Positions 36,278 to 45,350 are shown, numbered from the stretch's first letter. The stretch is 64,000 bases of DNA from Burkholderia sp. SRS-W-2-2016 (GCF_001931485.1 NZ_MSDV01000023.1:186001-250000), one strand, 5' to 3'. Made by a program: numbers and translations. The notes: generated by a model not told the origin, from the sequence alone.

Positions 36278-36687
36278 CGACGCAGTCGGGCACGCGCGTC
36301 GCGCTGCGCTATGTACTGATCGCGCTGCTGGCCGCGCCGTTCGCGTGGCTGGTGCAGATGATGATCACAGAGGCGGTGGCCGCGCAAACCTGTTATCCGT
36401 ACAACCATCCGCTCGGCGCGCCGATCGTGTGGTGGATGCATCCGCTGCTGATCGCCGTCAGCGTGTTGTGTCTGCTGGCGGGCGCGTTCGGTACGTGGGT
36501 CGCGGTGCGCAATCTGCGCCGGATCGCGCCGCTGAAGTGGGGCGCGCTGGGCGGCGAGCGGCGCACGCGCGCGGAACTCGACTGGTTCATCGTGCATGTC
36601 GCGGCGATGAGCAGCGGGTTGTTTCTGTTCGCGCTGATCGCGACGGATATCGCGGTTGCGATTGTGTCGCCGTGTAGGTGGTGGTGA
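36274..36687 (+). CDS. Small membrane protein of the oxidase operon
   Basis: A 137-residue protein with three likely helices: YVLIALLAAPFAWLVQMMI, WMHPLLIAVSVLCLLAGAFGTWVAV (part) and FIVHVAAMSSGLFLFALIATDIAVAI. It has ATGA overlaps at both ends, with subunit III and the triheme cytochrome, so it is part of the operon. Position resembles CoxP of the Bradyrhizobium coxMNOP alternative oxidase (from memory). Family not recognised; a subunit or assembly role is likely. Confidence 0.75.
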   Translation: MTTQSGTRVALRYVLIALLAAPFAWLVQMMITEAVAAQTCYPYNHPLGAPIVWWMHPLLIAVSVLCLLAGAFGTWVAVRNLRRIAPLKWGALGGERRTRAELDWFIVHVAAMSSGLFLFALIATDIAVAIVSPCRWW

Positions 36688-38144
36688 TGAAGGCTAAGGT
36701 GAAAGAGAGGGTGTTTGATGCGATTCTGGCGCGCTGCAACGGGTGGGGCGGCGCGGTGGTGGCGTTGGCACTCGCGGTGATGGCTGCGTGCACATGGGCG
36801 TGGATAAGCGAGGCGAATGCCGCGCTGGACGGTGCTTCAGCCGCGTCAGTCACTTCCAGCATTTCCAGCACGTCCAGCACGTCCAGCGTACCGGCCACCA
36901 CCGCCACCCCCGACACCGCCCAGATCGCCCGCGGCGCCTACCTCGCGAAAGCCGCCGATTGCGCCGGCTGCCACACCGCCGCGCCGCGCGTACCGTATCC
37001 GGGTGCGAAGCCGCTCGCCACACCGCCATTCGCAGGCGGACTCGGCATGGGCTCGCCATTAGGCACGATCTACACGTCGAACATCACGCCCGATGCGCGC
37101 TACGGGATCGGCCGCTACACCTACGACGAGTTCGCGCGAGCGCTACGCGACGGCATCGCCGCAGACGGCAAACGGCTCTATCCGGCGATGCCGTTCCCAT
37201 CGTTCGCGAAGATCAACGACGACGACATGCACGCGCTCTACGCGTACTTCATGCACGGCGTAAAGCCGGTCGCCGAGCCCGCGCCGCAAACGCAGCTGCC
37301 GTTCCCGTTCAACCAACGCTGGGTGCTGACGTTCTGGGCCTGGGCCTTCGCGCCGAAAGGCGTGTACCAACCCGACGACAAACGCGACGCGCAATGGAAT
37401 CGCGGCGCCTATCTCGTGCAATCGCTCGGCCATTGCGGCGCGTGCCACACGCCGCGCGGACCCGCGTACGAAGAGCGCGGATACAACGAAACAAGCTCGA
37501 CCTATTTAACCGGCGGCACCAACGATCACTGGTTCGCACCGAACCTGACCGGCGATCCCGGCTCGGGACTGAACCGCATTTCCGCCGCCGAGATCGCCGC
37601 ATTCCTGAAACAGGGTCACGGCGGCGGCCTGGTCGCGTTCGGCAGCATGGTGCAGGTCGTCGAAGACAGCACGCAGTACCTGAGCGACGCCGACCTCGAC
37701 GCGATTGCCGGCTATCTGAAGAGTCTGCCGCCGCGCGCGCCGAGCGGCTATTTCAATGCGCGCTCGGAGGCCGCGCGGCAAACCGCGCAAGCATTAAAGA
37801 CCGGCGATGTGGAACGGCCCGGCGCCGGCATCTACGCATCGTTTTGCGCGCGTTGTCATCAGATGGATGGCGGCGGCGTGCCGAATAAATATCCGCGGCT
37901 CGCGGGCAATCCGGCGGTGTTGTCCGCGTCGAGCGAGTCGCTGGTGCGGCTGCTGGTGGAAGGAGGAGGCAGTGCGCATACGCAGACGGGACCGGAGTCG
38001 CGCAAGATGCCGTCGTTCGCCGGCAAGCTGACCGACACCGAAATGGCGCGTGTCCTGACTTTCGTTCGGAATACCTGGGGAAATACAGCCGGCCCCGTTA
38101 CACGCAACGACGTAACGAGTGTGCGCAGCGCATTGCATAAGTAA
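36684..38144 (+). CDS. Membrane-anchored triheme cytochrome c
   Basis: About 486 residues. An N-terminal hydrophobic anchor (GGAVVALALAVMAACTWAWI) and a Ser/Thr linker (SSISSTSSTSS) lead into three cytochrome c domains with CAGCH, CGACH and CARCH. The layout matches cytochrome subunits of membrane alcohol, aldehyde and gluconate dehydrogenases, with ITPDARYGIGRYTYDEFARAL (part: GIGRYTYDEF) and MPFPSFAKI as family blocks. No partner dehydrogenase is in this operon; it probably feeds the oxidase directly. ATG 36684 overlaps the previous stop. Confidence 0.88.
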   Translation: MMKAKVKERVFDAILARCNGWGGAVVALALAVMAACTWAWISEANAALDGASAASVTSSISSTSSTSSVPATTATPDTAQIARGAYLAKAADCAGCHTAAPRVPYPGAKPLATPPFAGGLGMGSPLGTIYTSNITPDARYGIGRYTYDEFARALRDGIAADGKRLYPAMPFPSFAKINDDDMHALYAYFMHGVKPVAEPAPQTQLPFPFNQRWVLTFWAWAFAPKGVYQPDDKRDAQWNRGAYLVQSLGHCGACHTPRGPAYEERGYNETSSTYLTGGTNDHWFAPNLTGDPGSGLNRISAAEIAAFLKQGHGGGLVAFGSMVQVVEDSTQYLSDADLDAIAGYLKSLPPRAPSGYFNARSEAARQTAQALKTGDVERPGAGIYASFCARCHQMDGGGVPNKYPRLAGNPAVLSASSESLVRLLVEGGGSAHTQTGPESRKMPSFAGKLTDTEMARVLTFVRNTWGNTAGPVTRNDVTSVRSALHK

Positions 38145-38163
38145 CCGGCATTAGCGGCGCGCG

Positions 38164-38637
38164 CTACGAAGCGCTGTTCTCCTTGCCTTCTCGCTGCGCA
38201 TTAGCCGCATTGAAAATCGTTTTCAGCTTCGCGTTGATCGCGATCAGTTCCTGCACCGGCGCCGCCGCGAGTTGCTGATCGAATAGCGTGAGTACTTCGC
38301 CGAGTAGCGCGTATGCATCGTTGTCGACCACGCAGATACCGGTGTCGAGACCGCTTTGCCGGCAGCGCAGAATCACGCTCTCCGCGTCGCGAAAGAGTTC
38401 GGGGACGGCCGTGCCATAGCCGCGCTGATTGAGCAGCATTGCCATATAAATGGCCTGCGCCATGCTGCCGACGTGATATTGACTGCCGACGCCGCTGCGC
38501 AATGCTTCGAGCGTCATGTGATAGTCGAGCGAGATTTCGCCTGCTTTGGCGGGCACGATAGGCCGCAGCATCGCTTTCGAGCGGGGCCGCGGCGACTTCG
38601 CGCGAGTGTCGCGAGGAGGGCTTGCTTTTCTGGCCAT
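38164..38637 (-). CDS. Conserved hypothetical protein
   Basis: A 157-residue, largely soluble protein with a basic N-terminus (RKASPPRDTRAKSPRPRSK) followed by LDYHMTLEALRSGVGSQYHV and a mostly helical core. I do not recognise its domain. It is convergent with the triheme cytochrome (19 bp apart) and sits downstream of phaB on the same strand, 106 bp away, so it may be read with phaB. Confidence 0.7.
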   Translation of the reverse strand: MARKASPPRDTRAKSPRPRSKAMLRPIVPAKAGEISLDYHMTLEALRSGVGSQYHVGSMAQAIYMAMLLNQRGYGTAVPELFRDAESVILRCRQSGLDTGICVVDNDAYALLGEVLTLFDQQLAAAPVQELIAINAKLKTIFNAANAQREGKENSAS

Positions 38638-38743
38638 AAGCTTACTGACGCGGCCGGCTCGCGCCGGACCGCGGCACCATCACGGAACCTGAAACGCCAT
38701 CACGGTGAACGTGTGCGCCGCGCGTTGCGCGGCGCCGTTACCG

Positions 38744-39484
38744 TTAGCCCATATGCAGACCGCCGTTGAGCGAGAAGTCCGCTCCCGTTGCGAAGCCTGC
38801 CTGATCCGACGAGATCCACGCAACGATCGACGCAATTTCGTCCGGCGTGCCGAGGCGGCGAACCGGAATCGTCGCGACGATTTTCTCCAGTACTTCCGGG
38901 CGGATCGCCTTGACCATATCGGTGCCGATATAGCCCGGCGACACGGTATTGACCGTCACGTTCTTGGTCGCCACTTCCTGCGCGAGCGCCATCGTGAAGC
39001 CGTGAAGGCCGGCCTTCGCGGTCGAGTAGTTGGTCTGGCCGAACTGGCCTTTCTGACCGTTCACCGACGAGATGTTGACGATGCGCCCGAAGCCTCGCTC
39101 GACCATGCCGTCGATGACCTGCTTGGTCACGTTGAACAGGCTCGTGAGGTTGGTGTCGATCACCGCTTGCCAGTCTTCGCGGGTCATCTTGCGGAATACA
39201 CCGTCGCGCGTGATACCCGCGTTATTGACCAGCACGTCGATTTCGCCGACTTCTTTCTTGACCTTGTCGAAGGCTTTCACGGTGGATTCCCAATCCGCGA
39301 CGTTGCCTTCCGAGGCGATGAAGTTATAGCCGAGCGCTTTCTGTTCTTCCAGCCATCGGGCTTTGCGCGCCGAGTTCGGACCGCAGCCCGCGACGACCGT
39401 GTAGTTTTCCTTGTGCAGGCGCTGGCAGATAGCGGTACCGATACCGCCCATGCCGCCGGTTACGTAGGCAATGCGATTTGCCAT
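38744..39484 (-). CDS. phaB: Acetoacetyl-CoA reductase PhaB
   Basis: A 246-residue short-chain dehydrogenase. The NADP site is YVTGGMGGIG, the structural motif NNAG, and the catalytic triad Ser140, Tyr153 and Lys157 (NYSTAK) are at the positions known in Cupriavidus PhaB. It reduces acetoacetyl-CoA to (R)-3-hydroxybutyryl-CoA for polyhydroxybutyrate. AAGGAGGAATT directly precedes ATG 39484; the in-frame extension upstream is rejected. phaC and phaA are not adjacent, so this copy is outside a phaCAB operon or is an extra copy. Confidence 0.9.
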   Translation of the reverse strand: MANRIAYVTGGMGGIGTAICQRLHKENYTVVAGCGPNSARKARWLEEQKALGYNFIASEGNVADWESTVKAFDKVKKEVGEIDVLVNNAGITRDGVFRKMTREDWQAVIDTNLTSLFNVTKQVIDGMVERGFGRIVNISSVNGQKGQFGQTNYSTAKAGLHGFTMALAQEVATKNVTVNTVSPGYIGTDMVKAIRPEVLEKIVATIPVRRLGTPDEIASIVAWISSDQAGFATGADFSLNGGLHMG

Positions 39485-39875
39485 AATTCCTCCTTCTTTT
39501 TGGGGTGAGTAGAGCAAGTTTGTCTGGAGGATGGAGCTATTATTGGCAGCCGTCAGCGGGTGGGACGATGGGCATTTTTACCTAGGGGTTAACTGCGAAG
39601 CGGCGAGATGGGGCGAGCTTACCGCTCGCTGATTGCGTATTACGATGCGCGCCGCATGTTCTGTGGCTCTCGGGCTTCTGCCGCCTTATTCCTCGCCTGA
39701 GTACAATCATCCACCAACGCCTCACTCCGGCGTTAAGTAGCTGCCTCAAACACAAGAGAAGCACAGCGGCACGACAGGAAGCACGAAAGAACACATTGCG
39801 TGGACGTCGGAACCGGCCTCGCGCCGCCCAGCGTTCGTTGGTGGATTCGCGTCATCAGAACAAAGGCAAAACAGG
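39485..39875. other. Intergenic region between phaB and the Na/Pi transporter
   Basis: It holds the strong phaB ribosome site at its left end and must contain both divergent promoters. I see no gene, strong hairpin or clear -35/-10 pair that I can support. Confidence 0.5.
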
Positions 39876-41579
39876 ATGACTGAATATCTGGCAGACATCG
39901 ACCCGGTCGGCATGAACCTGCTCGGCATCTTCGGGCTGTTGATCGGCGGCCTCGCGCTGTTCCTGCTCGGTCTGGAGTTTTTGACCGGCGGGCTGAAGGC
40001 AATCGCGGGATCGAGACTGCAGTCGCTGATCGGCGTGCTGACCGCGAACCGCTTTCGCGGCGTATTGGCGGGCGCCGCCGTGACCGCGTTGCTGAACTCG
40101 TCGACGATTACCACGGTGCTGATGGTCGGCTTCGTATCCGCCGGCCTGATGACGCTGACGCAGTCGGTGCCGATGATCATGGGCGCGAACATCGGCTCGA
40201 CCATCACCGCGCAGATCATCGCGTTCGACGTGTCGCGGCTCACCCCGTACATGCTCGCGATCGGCTTCGTGCTGCATGCGTTCGGCGGGCGCGAACTGTT
40301 GCGCGAGATCGGCCGCGTCGTGTTGGGGCTCGGGCTGCTGTTCCTCGGCATCCAGCTGATGGGCGAGTCCACCCATCCGCTGCGCACGTACCAGCCGTTT
40401 ATCGACGCGATGCAGGACATGCGCAATCCGCTGTTCGGCGTGATCGCCGGGGCGATCTTCACCGCGATCGTGCAAAGCTCGGCGGCGACGCTGGCGGTCG
40501 TGATCGCGTTGAGCGGGCAGGGCCTGATGCCGCTCGAAGCCGCCATTACGCTGATTCTCGGCGCGAATGTCGGCACTTGCGGCACCGCGTTGCTCGCATC
40601 GATCGGCAAGACCGCGGAGGCGGTGCAGGTCGGCATCGTGCATCTGGTGTTCAACGTGGTCGGCGTCGTGATCGCGCTGTTCCTGATTCCGCAAATGGCG
40701 GAGTTCGTGCGCTGGGTCTCGCCGTCGTATCCGGAACTGCAAGGCGTCGCGCGTCTCGCGGCCGAAGCGCCGCGTCAGGTCGCCAATGTGCATACGCTGT
40801 TCAGCGTGGCGGGCACGCTCCTGATGATCTGGTTCACCGACCCGATCGCGCGTTTCGCGCAATGGGTGGTGCCAAAGCGCGCGCAGGCCGCCAAACGCCC
40901 GGGCGATCCGCAGTATCTCGACGACTCGTCGTTGACGGTGCCCGCGCTCGGCTTGCAGCGCGTGCGGATGGAATTGACCCGGCTCGGCGAACAGGTGTTC
41001 GACATCGTGCAGCGCGGCTCGCAGATGGTGTCGAACGGCACGATGGAAGAGATCAACCGGATGCTCGATCAGGACAAGGAAACCGACCGGCTCGCGTTCG
41101 AAATCTTCCACTACATCGGTCAGCTTTCGCAGGTGCAGCACTCGGAGGAAGAGGGCCAGCAGATGGTCGGCTATACGCAGGTGGCGAGCAACCTCGAAAG
41201 CATTAGCGGCATTGTCGGCGTCACGCTGATGTCGGTCGGCCAGCAGCGGATGAACCAGCCGGTCGATCTGCTGCGCCTGCGCGAACCGGCGACCACCGCG
41301 TTCACCGACGCGGTGCTGCGCAACCTCGAGCAGGCGATCCGCACGATCGAGCAACCGGACCCGGAAGAAGTCGCGAAAGTGGTCGACGCGAAGGCCAGCA
41401 TCGACAAGCTGGCGGCCACCGCGCGCCAGGTCGTGCTGGCCAAGCTGCAACTGACGGACAAGACGGACGTGGTGACGTTCCGGCTGGCGATGGATCTGAT
41501 CGAACAGGGCCGCCAGGTCGCGCAATTTTCGCGGGCGATTGCGAACAATGTCGGCGCATTGCATCTGGGTCAAAGCTGA
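39876..41579 (+). CDS. Na/Pi cotransporter family protein with PhoU-like domain
   Basis: A 567-residue membrane protein. Two inverted Na_Pi repeats are visible: ALLNSSTITTVLMVGFVSAG with GANIGSTIT, and IVQSSAATLAVVIALSGQG (part) with GANVGTCGTA. The QSSAAT motif is the transport signature. The C-terminal third (about 355-560) is helical and PhoU-like, for example EQVFDIVQRGSQMVSNGTMEE. It likely exports or imports phosphate with sodium. It appears to be a single-gene unit. Confidence 0.88.
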   Translation: MTEYLADIDPVGMNLLGIFGLLIGGLALFLLGLEFLTGGLKAIAGSRLQSLIGVLTANRFRGVLAGAAVTALLNSSTITTVLMVGFVSAGLMTLTQSVPMIMGANIGSTITAQIIAFDVSRLTPYMLAIGFVLHAFGGRELLREIGRVVLGLGLLFLGIQLMGESTHPLRTYQPFIDAMQDMRNPLFGVIAGAIFTAIVQSSAATLAVVIALSGQGLMPLEAAITLILGANVGTCGTALLASIGKTAEAVQVGIVHLVFNVVGVVIALFLIPQMAEFVRWVSPSYPELQGVARLAAEAPRQVANVHTLFSVAGTLLMIWFTDPIARFAQWVVPKRAQAAKRPGDPQYLDDSSLTVPALGLQRVRMELTRLGEQVFDIVQRGSQMVSNGTMEEINRMLDQDKETDRLAFEIFHYIGQLSQVQHSEEEGQQMVGYTQVASNLESISGIVGVTLMSVGQQRMNQPVDLLRLREPATTAFTDAVLRNLEQAIRTIEQPDPEEVAKVVDAKASIDKLAATARQVVLAKLQLTDKTDVVTFRLAMDLIEQGRQVAQFSRAIANNVGALHLGQS

Positions 41580-41939
41580 ACTCAGAGCTGAACTCAGAAC
41601 TGGAACAACGTCGCCGATTGTGTCATCCAGTTTGAATCGCACGGGTCGAATCGCGCCGAACTGATCGTCAGCCCACTGACGCCGACCCTGTAGGAACGCT
41701 AAGCTTTGCGCGTGTCATCGTGATGACACGTGTCGACCGAGAGTGGAATTCGCCCGCCTTTGCGCGGGCTTTTTTCTGCTCGCGCGGCGGCGCGGCTGTG
41801 GCGCCGCTAACACGCGATTGTGCGTTGCCCCACCATGACTTGCACAATAAGCAACGGCTGAAACGAATTAACACACGCCCGTTGCGGAATTTGATAGCCT
41901 GTCTGCTAGTTGAGCATCGAACTCAAGGAGGGCTTCACC
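41580..41939. other. Intergenic region with a palindrome and a terminator
   Basis: No gene. It holds CGTGTCATC (41711-41719) facing GATGACACG (41722-41730) and, 22 bp on, a U-tract hairpin. Sequence after 41835 (TTGCACAATAAG onward) is AT-richer and must hold the promoter of the next small gene. Confidence 0.6.
41752..41775 (+). terminator. Rho-independent terminator after the Na/Pi gene
   Basis: GCCCGC (41752-41757), loop CTTTGC, GCGGGC (41764-41769), followed by six T at 41770-41775. Confidence 0.85.
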
Positions 41940-42212
41940 ATGATGAGGTGGCTGGCTAACTGGGCTTCACAACATGCTCCTACTCCCGAGAAACAGGCCG
42001 AGCGCGCGCTGAACAACCTGCGCATGGAACTGTTTCAGGCCGAACAGCTGGTGCTCGACGCCCAGCTACGCGCCGACTACTATCGGGCCCGCCTGACCTT
42101 TCTCGAAGAAGTCACAAGAAAGGGCATCGAACAGGTCTCGGACGAACGCAAAGGTCCACAGGAAGCGCCTCAGCCATTGCGGCCGGGACTCAAGCTCACT
42201 GCGGCGCAATAG
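41940..42212 (+). CDS. Small coiled-coil hypothetical protein
   Basis: A 90-residue soluble protein (MMRWLANWASQHAPTPEKQA). Residues about 20-65 form a heptad-like amphipathic helix (ALNNLRMELFQAEQLVLDAQL, in part) suited to a coiled coil, then a Pro-rich tail. AAGGAGG 8 bases before ATG 41940 sets the start. Function unknown; similar short proteins are common in Burkholderiaceae. Confidence 0.75.
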   Translation: MMRWLANWASQHAPTPEKQAERALNNLRMELFQAEQLVLDAQLRADYYRARLTFLEEVTRKGIEQVSDERKGPQEAPQPLRPGLKLTAAQ

Positions 42213-42290
42213 CCCGGGTGCCGGTTACTGGAATTAGTTCGACTGTCGCCATCGTCGCTCTCGTAGATCACGCGGGGCGACGGTAAACGC

Positions 42291-42353
42291 ACGACCGCTG
42301 GCAATCATTACTCAAATGAAACATAAAAGTGAGTAATGATTGCCAGCGGTCGT
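42291..42353. repeat. Perfect inverted repeat, 24-bp arms, 15-bp loop
   Basis: Positions 42291-42314 are the exact reverse complement of 42330-42353, with an A-rich loop AATGAAACATAAAAG. The outer half is GC-rich and the inner half (AATCATTACTCA) AT-rich. It lies between convergent genes, so a bidirectional terminator is possible, though no long T run follows. Confidence 0.85.
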
Positions 42354-42483
42354 CTTTGCGGTTGCGCCGCCTTTGCCGCGGGCAACCGCGCGTGAACGGC
42401 GAATTGCTTCGCCGCGCGCGGCTTTACCAGGTTAGCTAACTAATCGGAGTAATCAGAGTAGTTAGCCGCCCCGGTTAGCGAGC

Positions 42484-42873
42484 TTAGCTGGCCAGATCCG
42501 CCGGCAGCTTGCCGCCGTTTGCCGCGAGTGCCTGCATCACCTGCTTGTGCAGCCAGATGTTCATGCTGGCGGAGTCGTTCATATCCCCGCTGTACTTCAG
42601 TTCCTTCGCAAGCTGCTTGCGATGCTCGAGGCTGCTGTCCACGCCGAGCGCCTTCATCGTGTCGACGATCGAGGTGCGCCAGTTCAGCGTCTGACCGCTT
42701 TCGCTGACGAGCTGATCCATCACCGCGGCGACGTCGACGTCGGCGAGCGGCGCGGCTGCCGGTGCGGCGGCTTGCGCGGCGGCCGGGTCGGGAGTCGGTT
42801 CAGCAGCGGGGGCAGGTTGGTCCGGCTTGGCTTTGCCGAACAGCTTGTGAACGATGTCGCCGAAAATACTCAT
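42484..42873 (-). CDS. DUF3597 domain protein
   Basis: A 129-residue protein. MSIFGDIVHKLFG at the N-terminus, an Ala/Pro linker, then VDVAAVMDQLVSESGQTLNWRTSIVD, SSLEHRKQLAKELKY and MNIWLHKQVMQALAANGG, all of DUF3597 (LysM-like domain, function unknown). ATG 42873 follows GGAGGAT. An upstream in-frame start lacks the family N-terminus. Confidence 0.87.
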   Translation of the reverse strand: MSIFGDIVHKLFGKAKPDQPAPAAEPTPDPAAAQAAAPAAAPLADVDVAAVMDQLVSESGQTLNWRTSIVDTMKALGVDSSLEHRKQLAKELKYSGDMNDSASMNIWLHKQVMQALAANGGKLPADLAS

Positions 42874-42986
42874 CTTCAGATCCTCCGCAGATAGGTTGAA
42901 TGCGAGCGCATGCGCTCGCAGCAAAATGCCCCGCTATGCTACGCGATCTGGTGGGGTGAATAACGTGAAATTTTGTTAGCGCCGGT

Positions 42987-43859
42987 TCATTCGGCGTGCT
43001 CACGGTCGAACTGCCACACTGCGGGGAAGCCCATCAGCTTGCACATTTCGGCGAACGGGTACATGGCTTGCTCAGCACCCGTGGTGCCGCGCTGCGCCTT
43101 GATTTCGCCGTAGATCTGCTGCAGTGCTTTGGCCACCGCGAGAAAGCCCGAGGCCGGATAAATCGCAATCGAAAAGCCGAGTTTCTGCAGTTCGGCCGGC
43201 GTCAGTTGCGGTGTGCGGCCGCCTTCGACGATATTGACGAGCAGCGGCGTATCGAACGTGCGTGCGATCGTTTCCAGTTCCTCGACGGTCTCCGGCGATT
43301 CGATGAACAGCACGTCGGCGCCGGCTTTCGCGAACGCTTCGCCGCGCCGCAATGCTTCGTCGAGTCCCAGCGAAGTGCGAGCGTCGGTGCGGGCGACGAT
43401 CTGGAAATTCGGGTCGTCGCGCGTTTCTGCCGCGACCTTGATCTTCTTCACCATGTCGTCGAGCGCGATCACCTTGCGGCCCGGCGTGTGCCCGCATTTC
43501 TTCGGAAACTCCTGGTCTTCGAGCTGAATGCCGGCGGCGCCCGCGCGTTCATAACCGCGCACCGTGTGCGCGACGTTGAGCAGGCCGCCGTAGCCGGTGT
43601 CGCCGTCGCAGATCATCGGCGTATTAGTCGCGCCGCAGAATGCGCCGACCCGGTCGACCATATCGGTGTACGTAGCGAGTCCCGCATCGGGCAGGCCGAG
43701 ATACGACGCGACCGTGCCGAAGCCGGTCATATACAAACATTCGAAGTTCATCGAATCGGCCATCTTCGCGGAGATCTGATCGAAGATGCCGGGCGCGGTG
43801 ACGATCTCTTTCTGCGCGAGACGGGCCTTCAGTTGCTGGCGTTTGTTCTGTGCGTTCAT
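42987..43859 (-). CDS. Isocitrate lyase/PEP mutase family enzyme
   Basis: A 290-residue TIM-barrel lyase. Metal-binding CDGDTGYGG (D85, D87) and the active-site loop KKCGH (120-124) with catalytic Cys are intact, which favours a lyase (2-methylisocitrate, dimethylmalate or similar) over PEP mutase proper. RTDAR and FIESPET are family blocks. An MFS transporter and a GntR regulator follow upstream on the same strand, so this is a small catabolic unit for an alpha-hydroxy or alkyl dicarboxylate. Confidence 0.87.
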   Translation of the reverse strand: MNAQNKRQQLKARLAQKEIVTAPGIFDQISAKMADSMNFECLYMTGFGTVASYLGLPDAGLATYTDMVDRVGAFCGATNTPMICDGDTGYGGLLNVAHTVRGYERAGAAGIQLEDQEFPKKCGHTPGRKVIALDDMVKKIKVAAETRDDPNFQIVARTDARTSLGLDEALRRGEAFAKAGADVLFIESPETVEELETIARTFDTPLLVNIVEGGRTPQLTPAELQKLGFSIAIYPASGFLAVAKALQQIYGEIKAQRGTTGAEQAMYPFAEMCKLMGFPAVWQFDREHAE

Positions 43860-43946
43860 GCTGGTTCCGTTTGATGTCGGTGAATCGGGTTGAATGGAGA
43901 AGACGGCTCGAGACGATGCGGCTTCAATGATGTTTTAAACGAAGTT

Positions 43947-45350
43947 TCAATGACGCGACTCCGGCGCGGCGCCCGCGCGGGCGAGGTCGGCAGCGGGGTC
44001 GAGCGTGTCCGGCGGCGCGATCGCTTCGAGCGAGCGTTGATTGGTTTCGATGCCGAAGATCGCGAGCACCGCGGCCATCACGGCGAGTACGCCTACGATC
44101 ACCGACAGCACGTCGCGCACGCCGCCGGTCGCATACATCACGACCACCAGTTGCGGCGCGAGAATGCCGGCGATGCGTCCCGCGCAACCGGCAATGCCGT
44201 TCGCGCGCATGCGGTTTTCGGTGGCGAACAGCTCGGGGATATAGGTGGCGATGCCGAGCGCGACCATCAGATAGGTCAGCGTGAACAGCATGAAACCGAG
44301 CGCGGTGGCCATCGCGACAGTGGTCGAATGTCCGTACAGCCAGCCGACCACCGCGGCGAGCGCGGCGACCGCGATCAGGCCGTTCTTGCGGCCGATCCTG
44401 TCGGCGATCAGCACGCCGGCAAATGCGCCGGCCGGGCCGCCGAGCGACATCAGCGTCGTATAACCGAGCGACGACGCCATCCCGAAGCCCTGCTTCATCA
44501 GGAAGGTCGGCACCCAGACGATGAAGCCGTAGATCACCACGTTCACGCCGATCTGCACGGTGACCGCGAGCAGCATGCGGCGAATCTGCGAGCCTTTGAA
44601 CAGGTCGAGCAGCGTGGTTGCGCGTACGCCCGCCGCCGACTCGGACACCGGCGTGAACGGCGGCAATGGTTGAGCTTTAGCCGATTCGGCTTCGGCCGCG
44701 TGCAGAATCGCATCCGCTTCCGCATAGCGTCCTTTCGATTCGAGCCAGCGCGGCGATTCGGGCATCTTCTTGCGGATCACCCACATGATCAGCGCGCCGG
44801 CGCCGACGATCGCGAACATCGCGCGCCAGCCGATCGTCGGAATGATCAGGTAGCCGAGGAAGGTCGAGAAGAACAGCGCCGAATTCGTGATCAGCGACAG
44901 ATACGCGGACCACTTGCCGCGCACCGCGGGCGGAATGAATTCGCCGACCGAGCCATAACCGACGACGATTTCCGCGCCTAGTCCGAGGCCCATGAAAAAG
45001 CGGCAGACGATCAGCCACGTCATGTTCGGCGCGAGCGCGCCGGCGATCGATGCGAGGCCGAAGATCGCCAGATTGAACTGATAGGTGAACTTACGACCTT
45101 TCGCATCGCCGAGCAGACCGGCGGTGAACGCGCCCAGCAGCATACCCACGAAGGTCGACGACAGGAACGCCGCATTCAGTTGCATCGTCGACCAGCCGGT
45201 CTTCGCGAGCGCGCCGAGCACGCCGCCGGCCAGATAGATATCGAACGAATCGAGGAACATGCCCCCGCCGATCAGCCAGAGGATGCGCCGGTGAAAACCG
45301 GAGATGGGTAGTCTGTCCAGTCTTGGACCAGCGTTCACGGTGCTCGGCAT
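43947..45350 (-). CDS. MFS transporter (sugar/acid porter-like)
   Basis: A 467-residue, 12-helix major facilitator protein: GGMFLDSFDIYLAGGVLGAL in helix 1, GDAKGRKF in loop 2-3, VGYGSVGEFIPPAVRGKW, PESPRWLESKGR before the central loop and ADRIGRKNGL in the second half. The PESPRWL motif is shared with sugar and niacin porters. It likely imports the substrate of the adjacent lyase. Confidence 0.86.
   Translation of the reverse strand: MPSTVNAGPRLDRLPISGFHRRILWLIGGGMFLDSFDIYLAGGVLGALAKTGWSTMQLNAAFLSSTFVGMLLGAFTAGLLGDAKGRKFTYQFNLAIFGLASIAGALAPNMTWLIVCRFFMGLGLGAEIVVGYGSVGEFIPPAVRGKWSAYLSLITNSALFFSTFLGYLIIPTIGWRAMFAIVGAGALIMWVIRKKMPESPRWLESKGRYAEADAILHAAEAESAKAQPLPPFTPVSESAAGVRATTLLDLFKGSQIRRMLLAVTVQIGVNVVIYGFIVWVPTFLMKQGFGMASSLGYTTLMSLGGPAGAFAGVLIADRIGRKNGLIAVAALAAVVGWLYGHSTTVAMATALGFMLFTLTYLMVALGIATYIPELFATENRMRANGIAGCAGRIAGILAPQLVVVMYATGGVRDVLSVIVGVLAVMAAVLAIFGIETNQRSLEAIAPPDTLDPAADLARAGAAPESRH

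Noticed and set aside
38715-38735. GCGCCGCGC/GCGCGGCGC hairpin after phaB
   Set aside because: Stable stem but no T run on the minus strand; not called as a terminator.
39855-41642. 595-residue minus-strand frame opposite the Na/Pi cotransporter
   Set aside because: Antisense shadow; His/Arg/Asp-rich without recognisable motifs.
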